The notes: a model not told the origin generated them from the sequence alone. Numbered from the stretch's first letter, positions 1-8,632 are shown. The stretch: 64,000 nt of DNA from Neopararhizobium haloflavum (GCF_002750855.1 NZ_NWUC01000008.1:159394-223393); one strand, 5' to 3'. Numbers and translations are program-made.

Positions 1-1
1 C

Positions 2-106
2 GCGCGGTTGGAGGATATCGCCGGAACGATCCACGCGCATCCGACGCAGGGCGAAGGTCTCCAGGAAGCAGCGCTGAAGGCGCTCGGCGCGGCGCTCCAT
101 ATCTGA
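2..106 (+). CDS. Dihydrolipoamide dehydrogenase, C-terminal end only (partial)
   Basis: Only the last 34 residues and the TGA are in the window; the start lies upstream. The piece carries the His-Ala-His-Pro-Thr segment followed by Gly-Glu, which matches the active-site His/Glu pair (HPT-x-x-E region) at the C-terminus of the lipoamide dehydrogenase family, and it ends in the typical Ala-Leu-His-Ile tail. The family reoxidises dihydrolipoamide of 2-oxoacid dehydrogenase or glycine-cleavage complexes with NAD+. Which complex it serves cannot be told from this fragment. Mercuric reductase or glutathione reductase relatives are less likely because of the HAHPT-type motif. Confidence 0.75.
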   Translation, partial: ARLEDIAGTIHAHPTQGEGLQEAALKALGAALHI

Positions 107-170
107 GGGCCATGCCGGAGCTTTCGCGCAACAGCGGGCTGGACAGCGGTCGTTCGCATTGGCTAGTCTC

Positions 171-188
171 GATTAGATCGATCTAATC
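171..188. promoter_or_regulatory. LacI-type operator 1 (perfect 18-bp palindrome)
   Basis: GATTAGATCGATCTAATC is a perfect palindrome centred on CG, as LacI-family operators are. It ends 10 bp before the lacI-type ATG at 199, next to its GGGAGGG ribosome site. A loose sigma-70-like promoter (TGGACA at 140-145, TAGTCT at 164-169) lies just upstream, so binding would block transcription of the regulator itself. The 14-bp core TTAGATCGATCTAA recurs at 1252-1265. Confidence 0.75.
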
Positions 189-198
189 GGGAGGGCCC

Positions 199-1233
199 AT
201 GAGCGACGAGCCGATCAAAGCAAAGCGCATCACGCTTCTGGACGTTGCCCACCATGCCGGCGTGTCGCGGGCAACCGCGTCGCTGGTCGTGCGCAACAGC
301 CCGCTCGTCAGCGATACGACGCGCGAGACCGTCGAGGCGGCAATGGCCGAACTCGGCTATGTCTACAATCTCGGCGCGGCGCGGATGCGCGCGGCGCGCT
401 CGCGCACCGTCGGCGTCATTGTCCCCAACCTGTCCAATCCGTTTTTCGCGGTGATGATCGCCGGGATCGAATCGGTCCTCGAAACGGCGGGCTATGCGGT
501 GATCCTCGCCAATTCGCATGAGAGCGCGGAGAAGGAGACGGGCTTCCTGCGGCGCATGCGCGAGCATGGCGTCGACGGGCTGGTGCTGTGTCCCTCCGAA
601 GCGACCGCGCCCAGCATCATCTCCGACGCGGCCAAATGGGGTTTACCGCTCGTCCAGGCGCTGCGCATGGTGCCGAACACGAAAAGCGACTATGCCGGCA
701 TCGACTATCGCGGCGGCATGCGCCAGGCGACCGCCTATCTGATCGATGCAGGACACCGCCGCATCGGCTTCATCAGCGGCAATCGCCACCATTCGGCCCA
801 GGCCGATCGCCTTGCCGGCTTCAACGATGCCCTTGCCGGTGTGGCGGGATGCGCGTCCTTCGTCATGGAGGTCGCATTGACGCACCAGGCCGCCCGCGCC
901 GCCGCCAAGGATATCGTGGCGCGATCGCCCCCGCCGACGGCGCTCATCGGTTTCAACGACGTGGTCGGCCTCGGGCTGCACCGCGGGCTGTCCGATCTCG
1001 GGCTGTCGATCGGCGAGGATATCGCGCTCATCGGCTTCGACAACGTCGCGGAAGCCGAACTGGTGCGGCCCGCCCTCGCCTCCGTTTCGACGGAGCCCCA
1101 TCGGGTCGGGGCGCATGCGGCTGAACTTCTGCTGCGCCGGCTGGACGAACCCGAGGCCGACCACGCGCACCGCATCGAGCCGGCCGTCTTCGTCGAACGG
1201 GAGTCTTGCCAGAGCGTGAAGAGCGATGCTTGA
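199..1233 (+). CDS. LacI family transcriptional regulator
   Basis: 344 residues, the normal LacI length. Residues about 10-55 form the N-terminal helix-turn-helix (LLDVAHHAGVSRATAS, ending in ELGY), followed by the hinge around residue 60 and a periplasmic-binding-protein-like effector domain starting at TVGVIVPN. The usual hinge Leu context is changed to ARMRAARS. GGGAGGG lies 4 nt before the ATG. Perfect palindromes sit both upstream (171-188) and between this gene and the transporter (1251-1266), so it probably represses itself and the downstream ABC operon. The effector is unknown; the operon is of the polar amino-acid type, whereas LacI proteins usually sense sugars or nucleosides. Confidence 0.93.
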   Translation: MSDEPIKAKRITLLDVAHHAGVSRATASLVVRNSPLVSDTTRETVEAAMAELGYVYNLGAARMRAARSRTVGVIVPNLSNPFFAVMIAGIESVLETAGYAVILANSHESAEKETGFLRRMREHGVDGLVLCPSEATAPSIISDAAKWGLPLVQALRMVPNTKSDYAGIDYRGGMRQATAYLIDAGHRRIGFISGNRHHSAQADRLAGFNDALAGVAGCASFVMEVALTHQAARAAAKDIVARSPPPTALIGFNDVVGLGLHRGLSDLGLSIGEDIALIGFDNVAEAELVRPALASVSTEPHRVGAHAAELLLRRLDEPEADHAHRIEPAVFVERESCQSVKSDA

Positions 1234-1250
1234 CCTGCGCGCCTTTTGCA

Positions 1251-1266
1251 TTTAGATCGATCTAAA
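1251..1266. promoter_or_regulatory. LacI-type operator 2 (perfect 16-bp palindrome) at the ABC operon promoter
   Basis: TTTAGATCGATCTAAA is a perfect palindrome sharing a 14-bp core with operator 1. A candidate promoter TTGACC (1230-1235), 17-nt spacer, TAGATC (1253-1258) puts the -10 box inside the palindrome, the expected arrangement for repression. The first transporter ATG is at 1311. Confidence 0.75.
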
Positions 1267-1310
1267 CACGGGATGATCCCGGTCGGCCGCTCGGAGGGGC
1301 GGCGGGAGGT

Positions 1311-1988
1311 ATGACGGTGAACTACACGTTCAATTTCGAGCCGGTCTTCGCCAATTTCGACCAGCTGCTGGCCGGCGCTCTGGTGACGATCCAGCTGTCC
1401 CTCGGGGCCATGGTGTTCGGCACGGTGATCGCGATCGCCTGCGCCGTCGGCAAGACGGCCGGGCCCGCGCCAGTTCGCTTCCTGGTGAACGCCTATATCG
1501 AGATCATCCGCAACACGCCGTTCCTCATCCAGATATTCTTCATCTTCTTCGCCCTGCCGGCGCTTGGCCTGCGCTTCGATCCGAACACGGCGGCGCTGAT
1601 CGCGCTCACGGTCAATGTCGGCGCCTATGCCACGGAGATCATTCGCGCCGGGATCGAGTCGATCAACAAGGGCCAGGTCGAGGCCGGAACGGCGCTCGGG
1701 CTGAAGCGTGGCCAGATCTTCCGATACATCATCATGAAGCCGGCCTTGCGCACGATCTATCCGGCGCTGACCAGCCAGTTCATCTACCTGATGCTGACGT
1801 CGAGCGTGGTGTCGGTGATCTCGGCCACCGACCTGGCCGCCGCCGGTAACCTCATCCAGTCGCAGACCTTCACCTCCTTCGAGGTCTATCTGGTGATCAC
1901 CGGCATGTATCTCGTGCTTTCGCTCGGGTTCTCTGCGCTCTTCTCCGCCATCCAGCGGACGGCCTTCAACTACCCGTTGGCACGCTAG
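1311..1988 (+). CDS. Polar amino-acid ABC transporter permease (HisM/GlnP family)
   Basis: 225 residues with five predicted membrane segments. The His/Glu/Gln/Arg permease signature is visible: EIIRNTPFLIQIFF near residue 65 and the EAA loop VEAGTALGLKRGQIFRYIIMKPALR around residue 125, which contacts the ATPase. GGGAGGT precedes the ATG by a few nt. It is the first gene of a tight run (permease, permease, binding protein, ATPase, dehydrogenase, small protein) under LacI-type operator 2. It should pair with the next permease to form the inner-membrane channel. The substrate is not evident. Confidence 0.92.
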   Translation: MTVNYTFNFEPVFANFDQLLAGALVTIQLSLGAMVFGTVIAIACAVGKTAGPAPVRFLVNAYIEIIRNTPFLIQIFFIFFALPALGLRFDPNTAALIALTVNVGAYATEIIRAGIESINKGQVEAGTALGLKRGQIFRYIIMKPALRTIYPALTSQFIYLMLTSSVVSVISATDLAAAGNLIQSQTFTSFEVYLVITGMYLVLSLGFSALFSAIQRTAFNYPLAR

Positions 1989-1997
1989 GAGCACGGT

Positions 1998-2654
1998 ATG
2001 ATCAGACAGTTCGGCATCACCGAGTTCTGGTTCATCGTCGCGGCGGTGCAATGGACGCTGGCGCTTTCGGCCGTCGCCTTCGCCGGCGGCGCGGTGGGCG
2101 GCATGGCGATCGCGCTGGCGCGCGTTTCCGAGATCAAGCCGCTGCGATATTCGGCGCTGGCGATCATCCGGTTCTTTCAGGGCACGCCGCTTTTGATGCA
2201 ACTGTTCCTCGCCTTTTTCGGGCTTCGCATCCTCGGCGTCGAAATCAATCCGTGGATTGCCGCGGCCATCGCGTTGACGGCGCATGCCAGCGCATTTCTC
2301 GGCGAGATCTGGCGCGGCTGCATCGAGGCGGTGCCCAAGGGCCAGTCCGAAGCGAGTTGGGCGCTGGGTATCGGCTACTATGACCGCATGGTCTCGGTGG
2401 TTCTCCCGCAGGCCGCGCGCATCGCCGTCGCGCCGACGGTCGGATTTCTCGTGCAACTGATCAAGGGCACCTCGCTCGCCTCGATCATCGGTTTCGTCGA
2501 GCTGACGCGGGCCGGGCAGATCATCAACAACGCGACGTTCTCGCCCTTCACCGTCTTCGGCATCGTGGCCGCGCTCTATTTCATCCTGTGCTGGCCGCTC
2601 TCGCTGCTGGCGACGCGCATGGAGCGCCGTTTCGCCGTCGCGACCCGGCGCTGA
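1998..2654 (+). CDS. Polar amino-acid ABC transporter permease, second subunit
   Basis: 218 residues, same HisM/GlnP permease family as the preceding gene, which ends 9 bp upstream. The FFQGTPLLMQLFLAFFG segment (about residue 55) and the EAA loop SEASWALGIGYYDRMVSVVLPQAARI (about residues 116-140) are clear. It is thought to form a heterodimeric channel with the previous protein. Two different permeases in a row are normal for this importer class. Confidence 0.92.
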   Translation: MIRQFGITEFWFIVAAVQWTLALSAVAFAGGAVGGMAIALARVSEIKPLRYSALAIIRFFQGTPLLMQLFLAFFGLRILGVEINPWIAAAIALTAHASAFLGEIWRGCIEAVPKGQSEASWALGIGYYDRMVSVVLPQAARIAVAPTVGFLVQLIKGTSLASIIGFVELTRAGQIINNATFSPFTVFGIVAALYFILCWPLSLLATRMERRFAVATRR

Positions 2655-2700
2655 CACTTCATCGCATCATCATCTCAAAACCAAGGGAAGGAGACTGACA

Positions 2701-3504
2701 ATGACTATCCTGAAGAAGGCGGCAACGCTCGCTGCGGGCGCACTGATCTCGGCCTCTCTCGCCGTCTCGGCCGTTAGCGCCCAGACCGTCGAGGAAATCA
2801 AGGAACGCGGCACGATCAACATCGGCATGCTGGTCGACTTTCCGCCGTTCGGCATCCTCAACCAGGAAGGCCAGCCCGACGGCTATGACGCCGATGTGGC
2901 CAAGCTTTTGGCCGAGGACATGGGTGTCGACGTGAATCTCGTCGCCGTGACCGGGCCGAACCGCATTCCTTATCTGCAGTCCAACCAGGTCGACATCCTC
3001 GTCGCCTCCCTCGGCGTCACACCGGAGCGGGCCGAGCAGGTGGATTTCTCCGAAGCCTATGCCGGTATCGAGATCTTCGTCTTCGGCGATGCGGATCTTG
3101 AAATCGCTGATGGCGCAGCCCTTTCCGGTCAGAACATCGGCGTTGCCCGCGCCTCGACGCAGGACACCGCGATCACCGCCATCGCGCCGGATGATGCCAA
3201 CATCCAGCGTTTCGACGACGACGCATCGGCTGTCCAGGCGCTCCTGTCGGGGCAGGTGCCGCTGATCGGTGCATCCAACACCGTGATCGCGCAGATCAAC
3301 GAGGCGGCGCCCGACCAGTACTCCACCAAGTTCTCGCTGGCGCAGCAGAGCCAGGGCATCGCCACCCGCAAGGGCGCGGACGAGTTGATGACCTACATCA
3401 ACGACTTCCTGGCCAGGAAGAAGGAAAGCGGCGAACTCAATGCGCTGCATGAAGAATGGGTCGGCAATCCGCTGCCCGAATTCGTCGTCGAAGGCGCCGA
3501 ATAA
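2701..3504 (+). CDS. ABC transporter substrate-binding protein, family 3 (polar amino acids)
   Basis: 267 residues. Sec signal peptide with Lys-Lys, a hydrophobic core and an Ala-x-Ala type cleavage site around residue 26 (SAVSAQ). The mature protein has the family 3 opening ([19 protein letters not shown]) and the [17 protein letters not shown] segment, then [17 protein letters not shown]. It would bind ligand in the periplasm and deliver it to the two upstream permeases. AAGGGAAGGAGAC provides the ribosome site. The neighbouring 2-hydroxyacid dehydrogenase suggests an acidic or oxidisable ligand, but this is inference. Confidence 0.93.
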   Translation: MTILKKAATLAAGALISASLAVSAVSAQTVEEIKERGTINIGMLVDFPPFGILNQEGQPDGYDADVAKLLAEDMGVDVNLVAVTGPNRIPYLQSNQVDILVASLGVTPERAEQVDFSEAYAGIEIFVFGDADLEIADGAALSGQNIGVARASTQDTAITAIAPDDANIQRFDDDASAVQALLSGQVPLIGASNTVIAQINEAAPDQYSTKFSLAQQSQGIATRKGADELMTYINDFLARKKESGELNALHEEWVGNPLPEFVVEGAE

Positions 3505-3530
3505 GCCAACCGATAGCGGGGATACAACCC

Positions 3531-4310
3531 ATGACCACGACCAGCGATCCGGGTGGACGCGGCGATCTGAAGGCCGGTGTCCCCGCCGTCACCATGAAGG
3601 ATGTCGACAAGTGGTACGGCAGCTTCCATGCCCTGAAAGACATCGACCTGACGGTCGCGCGTGGCGAAAAAATCGTCGTGTGCGGCCCGTCGGGCTCGGG
3701 AAAGTCCACCCTCATCCGATGCATCAACCAGCTTGAAACGGTGGAGAAGGGCACGATCACCGTCGAGGGCATCGAACTTACGGCGGGGCCGAAGAACGTG
3801 GAAAAGATCCGCCGGGACGTCGGCATGGTCTTCCAGCAGTTCAACCTGTTTCCGCACATGACCGTGCTGCAGAACTGCATGCTCGCGCCGATGAAGGTGC
3901 GCGGCACGACAAAGGCCGACGCCGATGCGACCGCGCGCAAGTATCTGGAGCGTGTGCGCATTCCCGAGCAGGCGGACAAATATCCCGCGCAGCTTTCCGG
4001 CGGCCAGCAGCAGCGCGTCGCCATCGCGCGGGCGCTGTGCATGAACCCGAAACTCATGCTGTTCGACGAGCCGACCTCGGCGCTCGACCCGGAGATGGTG
4101 AACGAGGTGCTCGACACCATGATCGACCTTGCCCAGGAGGGCATGACCATGCTCGTCGTGACGCACGAGATGGGCTTTGCCCGCAAGGTCGCCGACCGGG
4201 TGATCTTCATGGACCGCGGCGAGATCGTAGAGGTTGGGGAGCCGGAAAGCTTCTTCTCCAACCCCAAGCACGAGCGCACCCGCACCTTCCTCGGCCAGAT
4301 CAGCCATTGA
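3531..4310 (+). CDS. Polar amino-acid ABC transporter ATP-binding protein (GlnQ/HisP family)
   Basis: 259 residues from the ATG at 3531; the longer reading frame from 3456 overlaps the binding-protein gene and is less likely. Walker [15 protein letters not shown]-loop [13 protein letters not shown], signature [15 protein letters not shown], Walker [15 protein letters not shown] and switch His in VVTHEMGFA are all intact. It energises the importer encoded by the three preceding genes. Spacing to the binding protein gene is 26 bp. Confidence 0.95.
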   Translation: MTTTSDPGGRGDLKAGVPAVTMKDVDKWYGSFHALKDIDLTVARGEKIVVCGPSGSGKSTLIRCINQLETVEKGTITVEGIELTAGPKNVEKIRRDVGMVFQQFNLFPHMTVLQNCMLAPMKVRGTTKADADATARKYLERVRIPEQADKYPAQLSGGQQQRVAIARALCMNPKLMLFDEPTSALDPEMVNEVLDTMIDLAQEGMTMLVVTHEMGFARKVADRVIFMDRGEIVEVGEPESFFSNPKHERTRTFLGQISH

Positions 4311-4334
4311 GCGCGCAAGAGAAGGACAAAGGCC

Positions 4335-5300
4335 ATGAAACCCACGATCATGATGTTCGAGCCGATGCTGCCGGAGATCGAGGCAGCGCTTGATCGCGAT
4401 TATGACGTCTGCCGGATGACGCAGGAGGAAGGCCGTGCGCGCGCCGACGCTCAGCCGGAGGCGATCCGCGCCGTGGTCACCGGCGGCGGAACGGGGCTTG
4501 ACCCGGCCTGGTTCGACCGGCTGGACAATCTCGGCATCATCGCCGTCAACGGCGTGGGAACCGACAAGGTCGATCTTGAAAGAGCCCGCAGGCGCGGCGT
4601 GCATGTCACGACGACGCCGGGCGTTCTCACCGACGATGTTGCCGACATCGGCATGGCACTTGTGCTCGCGTCGCTGAGGAGGCTTGGCGAAGGCGAGCGC
4701 ATGGTGCGCGCCGGGGACTGGGCCAGGGGCGGCAAGCTGCCGCTCGCAACGAGCCTGAAAGGCAAGACGATCGGCATTCTCGGCCTTGGCCAGATCGGCA
4801 AGGCGCTGGCCCGGCGGGCCGAGGCGTTCGGCATGCGCGTTGCCTATTGGAACCGCTCCGATGTCGCCGACGCCGGCGGCTGGCAGCGATCGGACACGCC
4901 GCGCGACCTCGCCGAAGCCGCCGATATATTGGCGGTGTGCGTCGCGGCCAACCCGCAGACGGAAGGCATGGTCGACGCCGCCGTCATCGATGCGCTCGGT
5001 CCGAACGGCACGCTCGTCAATGTGGCGCGCGGCAGCGTCGTCGACGAGGCCGCGCTGATCGAGGCGCTGAAGGACCGGCGCATCGCCGGCGCCGGACTGG
5101 ATGTCTTCCTCAACGAACCGCAGATCAATCCGGCCATTGTCGAACTGGACAATGTCGTGCTGATGCCGCATCAAGGCAGCGCGACGCTTGAGACGCGCCA
5201 GGCCATGGGCGCCATCGTACTCGACAATCTTCACGCTTATTTTGCCGGTCGGACGCCGCCGCATTGCGTCGTTCACCCGGTCCGAGAGGCCGCGCAATGA
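4335..5300 (+). CDS. D-isomer-specific 2-hydroxyacid dehydrogenase
   Basis: 321 residues, usual family length. The NAD(P)-binding Rossmann motif GILGLGQIGKALARR lies near residue 145. The catalytic residues are in place: Arg in VNVARGSVVDE, Glu in LDVFLNEPQ and His in MPHQGSATLETR. It should interconvert a 2-oxoacid and a (R)-2-hydroxyacid in the cytoplasm. Its place in the LacI-controlled ABC operon (24 bp after the ATPase, 4-bp ATGA overlap with the next gene) suggests it acts on the imported compound or its first breakdown product. The exact substrate cannot be read from sequence; hydroxypyruvate/glyoxylate reductase is the closest general label. Confidence 0.9.
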   Translation: MKPTIMMFEPMLPEIEAALDRDYDVCRMTQEEGRARADAQPEAIRAVVTGGGTGLDPAWFDRLDNLGIIAVNGVGTDKVDLERARRRGVHVTTTPGVLTDDVADIGMALVLASLRRLGEGERMVRAGDWARGGKLPLATSLKGKTIGILGLGQIGKALARRAEAFGMRVAYWNRSDVADAGGWQRSDTPRDLAEAADILAVCVAANPQTEGMVDAAVIDALGPNGTLVNVARGSVVDEAALIEALKDRRIAGAGLDVFLNEPQINPAIVELDNVVLMPHQGSATLETRQAMGAIVLDNLHAYFAGRTPPHCVVHPVREAAQ

Positions 5301-5620
5301 TCGTTCGTCAGGCCTTCTTCGAGGGCCGCATTCACGCCGGCCGTGAGGCGGAGTTCCGCACCTTCGTGGAGCAGCGCCTGATCCCGATGTGGCGGACGTT
5401 TCCCGGCGTGCGGGACGTTCGCGTCATGTTTGCGACCGGCCGCGACGACGGCGCCCCCGCCTTCCCGCTGTCGCTGGCGATGGTGTTCGCCGACGATGCC
5501 GCCTTGCAGCGCGCGCTGGACGCGCCAATCCGCTGCGAGAGCCGTGTTGTCACGACCGAACTGATGAAGATGTTCGATGGATACATCCATCATCACGTGT
5601 TCAAGCTGGCCGACGCCTGA
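5297..5620 (+). CDS. Small conserved protein, probable dimeric alpha-beta-barrel (ferredoxin-like) fold
   Basis: 107 residues, starting at ATG 5297 which overlaps the stop of the dehydrogenase gene (ATGA). The sequence opens with IVRQAFFEGRIHAGREAEF and has the alternating strand/helix pattern of small monooxygenase-like or Dabb/EthD-like proteins, including a late His-rich YIHHHVFKL strand. I do not recognise a specific family member. Translational coupling with the hydroxyacid dehydrogenase suggests a role in the same pathway, perhaps handling an unstable intermediate. Confidence 0.75.
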   Translation: MIVRQAFFEGRIHAGREAEFRTFVEQRLIPMWRTFPGVRDVRVMFATGRDDGAPAFPLSLAMVFADDAALQRALDAPIRCESRVVTTELMKMFDGYIHHHVFKLADA

Positions 5621-5649
5621 GCCTTCAATAGAAGTGTTCTAAACGGGCA

Positions 5650-5694
5650 TTGACGGATCGGATCGCGCTCTCTAGAAATATGCAAATGAATATA
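5650..5694 (+). promoter_or_regulatory. Promoter with 17-bp palindromic operator, TRAP operon
   Basis: TTGACG (5650-5655), 17-nt spacer, TAGAAA (5673-5678). The last base of the -10 box is the first base of ATATGCAAATGAATATA (5678-5694). The same 17 bp occurs once more, at 8597-8613, in the same position relative to another promoter. Read with one flanking base it is an imperfect dyad (TATATKCA-WW-TGMATATA), the size and AT-rich character common for MarR-family operators. Binding here would cover the transcription start. Confidence 0.7.
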
Positions 5695-5765
5695 TCTCGC
5701 GTGTCGTTCATGCCGTTGGGGAGATGGCGGGCGCGCGGAAGATAACCAAACGGGAGGACTGCACC

Positions 5766-6722
5766 ATGAAGAATGCACTCATTTGCGCGGCCGCATTCGC
5801 CGTCACCGTCGGATACGCCCAGGCCGAGGAAGTGACGCTGCGCGGCGCGACCGGCTTTGCCACCGGCACCGCCTTTTCGCGTCCCTATGAGGCCTTCGTC
5901 GACTGGATCAACGAGAATGGCGAGGGCGTCCTGCAGATCCAGAACGTCGGCGGTCCGGAATCGGTGCCGCCCTTCGAGCTCGGCAATTCGGTCTCTTCCG
6001 GCGTGGTCGACATCGCCAATGTGACCGCCGCCTTCTACACCAACATGCTGCCGGAAGGCGACGCGCTGAAGCTGGCGCGCAACACGATCCAGGAGCAGCG
6101 CGAGAACGGCTGCTACGAGACGATCGACACGCTTCACCAGGAGCGGATGAACGTCAAATATCTCGGCCGCACCGGCGACCATGTGAACTTCCACCTCTAT
6201 ACGACGCAGCCGCTCGAGACGGCCGACCTGTCGGGGCTGACGATCCGCACGACGCCGGTCTATCAGGCGATGTTCGAGGCGCTCGGTGCGACCCCGGTCA
6301 CCACGCCGCCCGGCGACGTCTACACGGCACTGGAGCGCGGCACGATCGACGGCTATGGCTGGCCGATCCAGGGCGTCCTCGATCTCGGCTGGGAAGAGCA
6401 GACGGGCTATCGCATCGATCCGGGCTTCTATCAGGTCGACGTCAACATCCTCGTCAATCTCGATCGCTGGGAAAGCCTTGACGACGAACAGCGCGCACTG
6501 CTCGAAGAAGGCATGGCGTGGCTCGAGGCGCAGAACGAGAACAATCTGACGATCAACGAGGAAGAGGCCGCCAAGCAGGCCGAAGCGGGGATCGAGACGA
6601 TCGAACTCAGCGAGGAAGAGCAGGCCAAGTGGCTCGACGCTGCCGAGACCGCCGGATGGGACGCGATCTCCGCCGTCAATGCCGACGTGGCGGAGACGCT
6701 GCGCGGCTGCCTCGGCGAATAG
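5766..6722 (+). CDS. TRAP transporter solute-binding protein (DctP family)
   Basis: 318 residues from ATG 5766, preceded by a good GGGAGGA site; the longer frame from 5724 has no such site. A short signal peptide ends at about residue 20 (AQAEE). The DctP pattern follows: a conserved Arg in LTIRTTPVYQ, then GDVYTALERGTIDGYGWPIQGV, which forms the ligand pocket of carboxylate binders. It should bind an organic acid in the periplasm for the DctQM permease encoded next. The oxoacid oxidoreductase genes under an identical promoter element suggest an aromatic or branched oxoacid/carboxylate ligand (inference). Confidence 0.9.
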   Translation: MKNALICAAAFAVTVGYAQAEEVTLRGATGFATGTAFSRPYEAFVDWINENGEGVLQIQNVGGPESVPPFELGNSVSSGVVDIANVTAAFYTNMLPEGDALKLARNTIQEQRENGCYETIDTLHQERMNVKYLGRTGDHVNFHLYTTQPLETADLSGLTIRTTPVYQAMFEALGATPVTTPPGDVYTALERGTIDGYGWPIQGVLDLGWEEQTGYRIDPGFYQVDVNILVNLDRWESLDDEQRALLEEGMAWLEAQNENNLTINEEEAAKQAEAGIETIELSEEEQAKWLDAAETAGWDAISAVNADVAETLRGCLGE

Positions 6723-6731
6723 TCGGGTCCG

Positions 6732-7232
6732 ATGTCTTTTTTCGATCGCGTCTTCGAGCGGATCATTCTCGCCTTCGCCGTTCTGGCGGGGGCGATCTTC
6801 TGCGCCATCACCATCGCGCTGACGCTCAATGTGGCAATGCGCTTCTTTCTGGGCGACAGCCTCTATGGGATGGTCGACGCGATCGAAATGGGCCTCATGG
6901 CCGCAACCTTCCTCGCCGCGCCGTGGGTGCTTCATCGCAACGCGCATGTTGCCGTCGATATCTTCCTGACCGGCCTTTCCGCGCCGGGTCGCCGCCGGGT
7001 CGACATTGTATCATCGGCGTTCGGGGCCGTGCTGTCGCTCGTCTTTGCCTGGGCATCGCTCAAGGCGTTGCTGATCGCGCTCGAACGCGGCTCCATGATC
7101 CGCGGCGTTCTCGTGCTGCCCGAATGGATCACGTTGACGGCGCCGGTCATCGGCGGGTTCCTGCTCGCCATCGAATTTGGTCGCCGGATGGCCCGCGGCC
7201 CGGCAATCGACCGCCAGCAGGCAGGGCTCTGA
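6732..7232 (+). CDS. TRAP transporter small permease (DctQ family)
   Basis: 166 residues with four hydrophobic segments, as expected for DctQ. The NVAMRFFLGDSLYGMVDAIEMG segment near residue 40 contains the family's R-F and E-G positions. It starts 9 bp after the binding-protein stop and ends 4 bp before the large permease. It forms the accessory membrane subunit with DctM. Confidence 0.9.
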   Translation: MSFFDRVFERIILAFAVLAGAIFCAITIALTLNVAMRFFLGDSLYGMVDAIEMGLMAATFLAAPWVLHRNAHVAVDIFLTGLSAPGRRRVDIVSSAFGAVLSLVFAWASLKALLIALERGSMIRGVLVLPEWITLTAPVIGGFLLAIEFGRRMARGPAIDRQQAGL

Positions 7233-7236
7233 CGCC

Positions 7237-8553
7237 ATGGATTGGGTTCTGACGCTGACGCTGATGCTGGGCGCGCTGATCGCGCTTCTCGCCACCGGCC
7301 TGCCTGTCGCCTTCGCCTTCATCGCGGTCAATGTGGCCGGTGCCTATTTCATCCTGGGCGGCGAGAACGGTCTCATCCAGATGGCGCGCAACGCGACGCA
7401 GTCCGTCGCCAGCTATCCTCTGGCGCCGATCCCGCTCTTCATCCTGATGGGCGAGATCCTGTTCCAGAGCAAGGTGGCGCACCGTGCCATCGATGCCGTC
7501 GAGCGCATCGTCGCCAAGGTGCCTGGCCGGCTGTCGGTCGTCACGGTCTTTGGCGGCACGATCTTTTCCGCACTGTCCGGCTCGACCATCGCCAACACCG
7601 CGATGCTCGGCTCGACCCTGATGCCCTCGATGCTCGCCAAGGGTTATCATCCGACGCTGGCCATGGGTCCGATCATGGCGTCCGGCGCGATCGCGATGCT
7701 CATTCCGCCTTCCGCGCTTGCCGTGCTGCTTGGCTCGCTCGCCGGCATCTCGATCTCGCAGCTGCTCGTCGCCGGAATCCTGCCCGCGCTTCTCCTGTCG
7801 GGCCTTTTCGTCATCCTCATCCTGTCCATCGCGACGTGGAAGCCGCACCTGGCGCCAGCCGACGATCAGCCGACCATGACGCTGTGGGAGCGTTGGCGGC
7901 CGTTCTGCATCTACGTCCTGCCGCTTTCGGCGATCTTCGCGGTCGTCATCGGCAGTCTGCTTCTCGGCATCGCATCACCCACCGACGCGGCGGCGCTCGG
8001 CTGCTTCGCGGCGATCGCGGCAAGCCTTGCCTATCGCTCGCTCACCTTCGCCAATCTCGCCACGGCGATCATGGAAACGGTCAAGCTCACGGTGATGATC
8101 ATGTTCATCATCGCCGCGAGCCAGACCTTCAGCCAGATTCTGTCGTTCTCGGGCGCGACGTCGGGGCTGATCGGACTGATCAACGGCTGGGAGCTCACGC
8201 CGGATCAGATCCTCATCGGCATGATCCTCATCCTGCTGTTCCTCGGCTGCTTCATCGACCAGGTATCGATGCTGATGGTGACGATCCCGATCTTCATGCC
8301 GCTGGCGCGGGCCGTCGGGATCGACGACCTTGTGCTCGGCGTCATCTATCTCCTGACGATGGAGATCGCGCTGCTGACGCCGCCCTTCGGACTGCTGCTG
8401 TTCGTCATGCGCGGTGTGGTGCCCGACAGCATCACCATGAAACAGATCTACGCCGCGGTCGCGCCCTTCCTCGTGGTCAAGCTTTTCGTGCTGGCGCTGG
8501 TTGTCCTGATCCCGGCACTCGGCACGTGGCTGCCGGCCTTTCTGCAGAACTGA
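7237..8553 (+). CDS. TRAP transporter large permease (DctM family)
   Basis: 438 residues starting at ATG 7237; the longer frame from 7177 overlaps DctQ. About 12 membrane segments. DctM hallmarks include LFILMGEILFQSKVAHRAID, the GGTIFSALSGSTIANTAMLGS loop and IPPSALAVLLGSLAGIS. It is the sodium-driven channel subunit of the importer with the two preceding genes. The gap to the oxidoreductase genes holds a separate promoter/operator. Confidence 0.93.
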   Translation: MDWVLTLTLMLGALIALLATGLPVAFAFIAVNVAGAYFILGGENGLIQMARNATQSVASYPLAPIPLFILMGEILFQSKVAHRAIDAVERIVAKVPGRLSVVTVFGGTIFSALSGSTIANTAMLGSTLMPSMLAKGYHPTLAMGPIMASGAIAMLIPPSALAVLLGSLAGISISQLLVAGILPALLLSGLFVILILSIATWKPHLAPADDQPTMTLWERWRPFCIYVLPLSAIFAVVIGSLLLGIASPTDAAALGCFAAIAASLAYRSLTFANLATAIMETVKLTVMIMFIIAASQTFSQILSFSGATSGLIGLINGWELTPDQILIGMILILLFLGCFIDQVSMLMVTIPIFMPLARAVGIDDLVLGVIYLLTMEIALLTPPFGLLLFVMRGVVPDSITMKQIYAAVAPFLVVKLFVLALVVLIPALGTWLPAFLQN

Positions 8554-8568
8554 CGGTCACGCGCCGGA

Positions 8569-8613
8569 TGGACAGGTCGCGGTCGCTGGCGTAAATATAT
8601 GCAAATGAATATA
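8569..8613 (+). promoter_or_regulatory. Promoter with the same 17-bp palindromic operator, oxidoreductase genes
   Basis: TGGACA (8569-8574), 17-nt spacer, TAAATA (8592-8597), followed from the last -10 base by ATATGCAAATGAATATA (8597-8613). Architecture and element match the site before the TRAP genes base for base over 17 bp, while the promoter hexamers and flanks differ. This argues for selection on the element rather than a recent copy. The gene start at 8633 is 19 bp downstream. Confidence 0.7.
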
Positions 8614-8632
8614 GTTTGAGGGATGGAGCAAG

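Noticed and set aside
735-2657. Long minus-strand open frame (640 residues)
   Set aside because: It is antisense to LacI and the two permeases, is rich in Arg/Asp/Gly/His without any domain, and mirrors the GC-rich codon pattern of the real genes.
3393-5297. Long minus-strand open frame (634 residues)
   Set aside because: Antisense to the ABC ATPase and 2-hydroxyacid dehydrogenase genes, with no family motif; typical shadow frame in GC-rich DNA.
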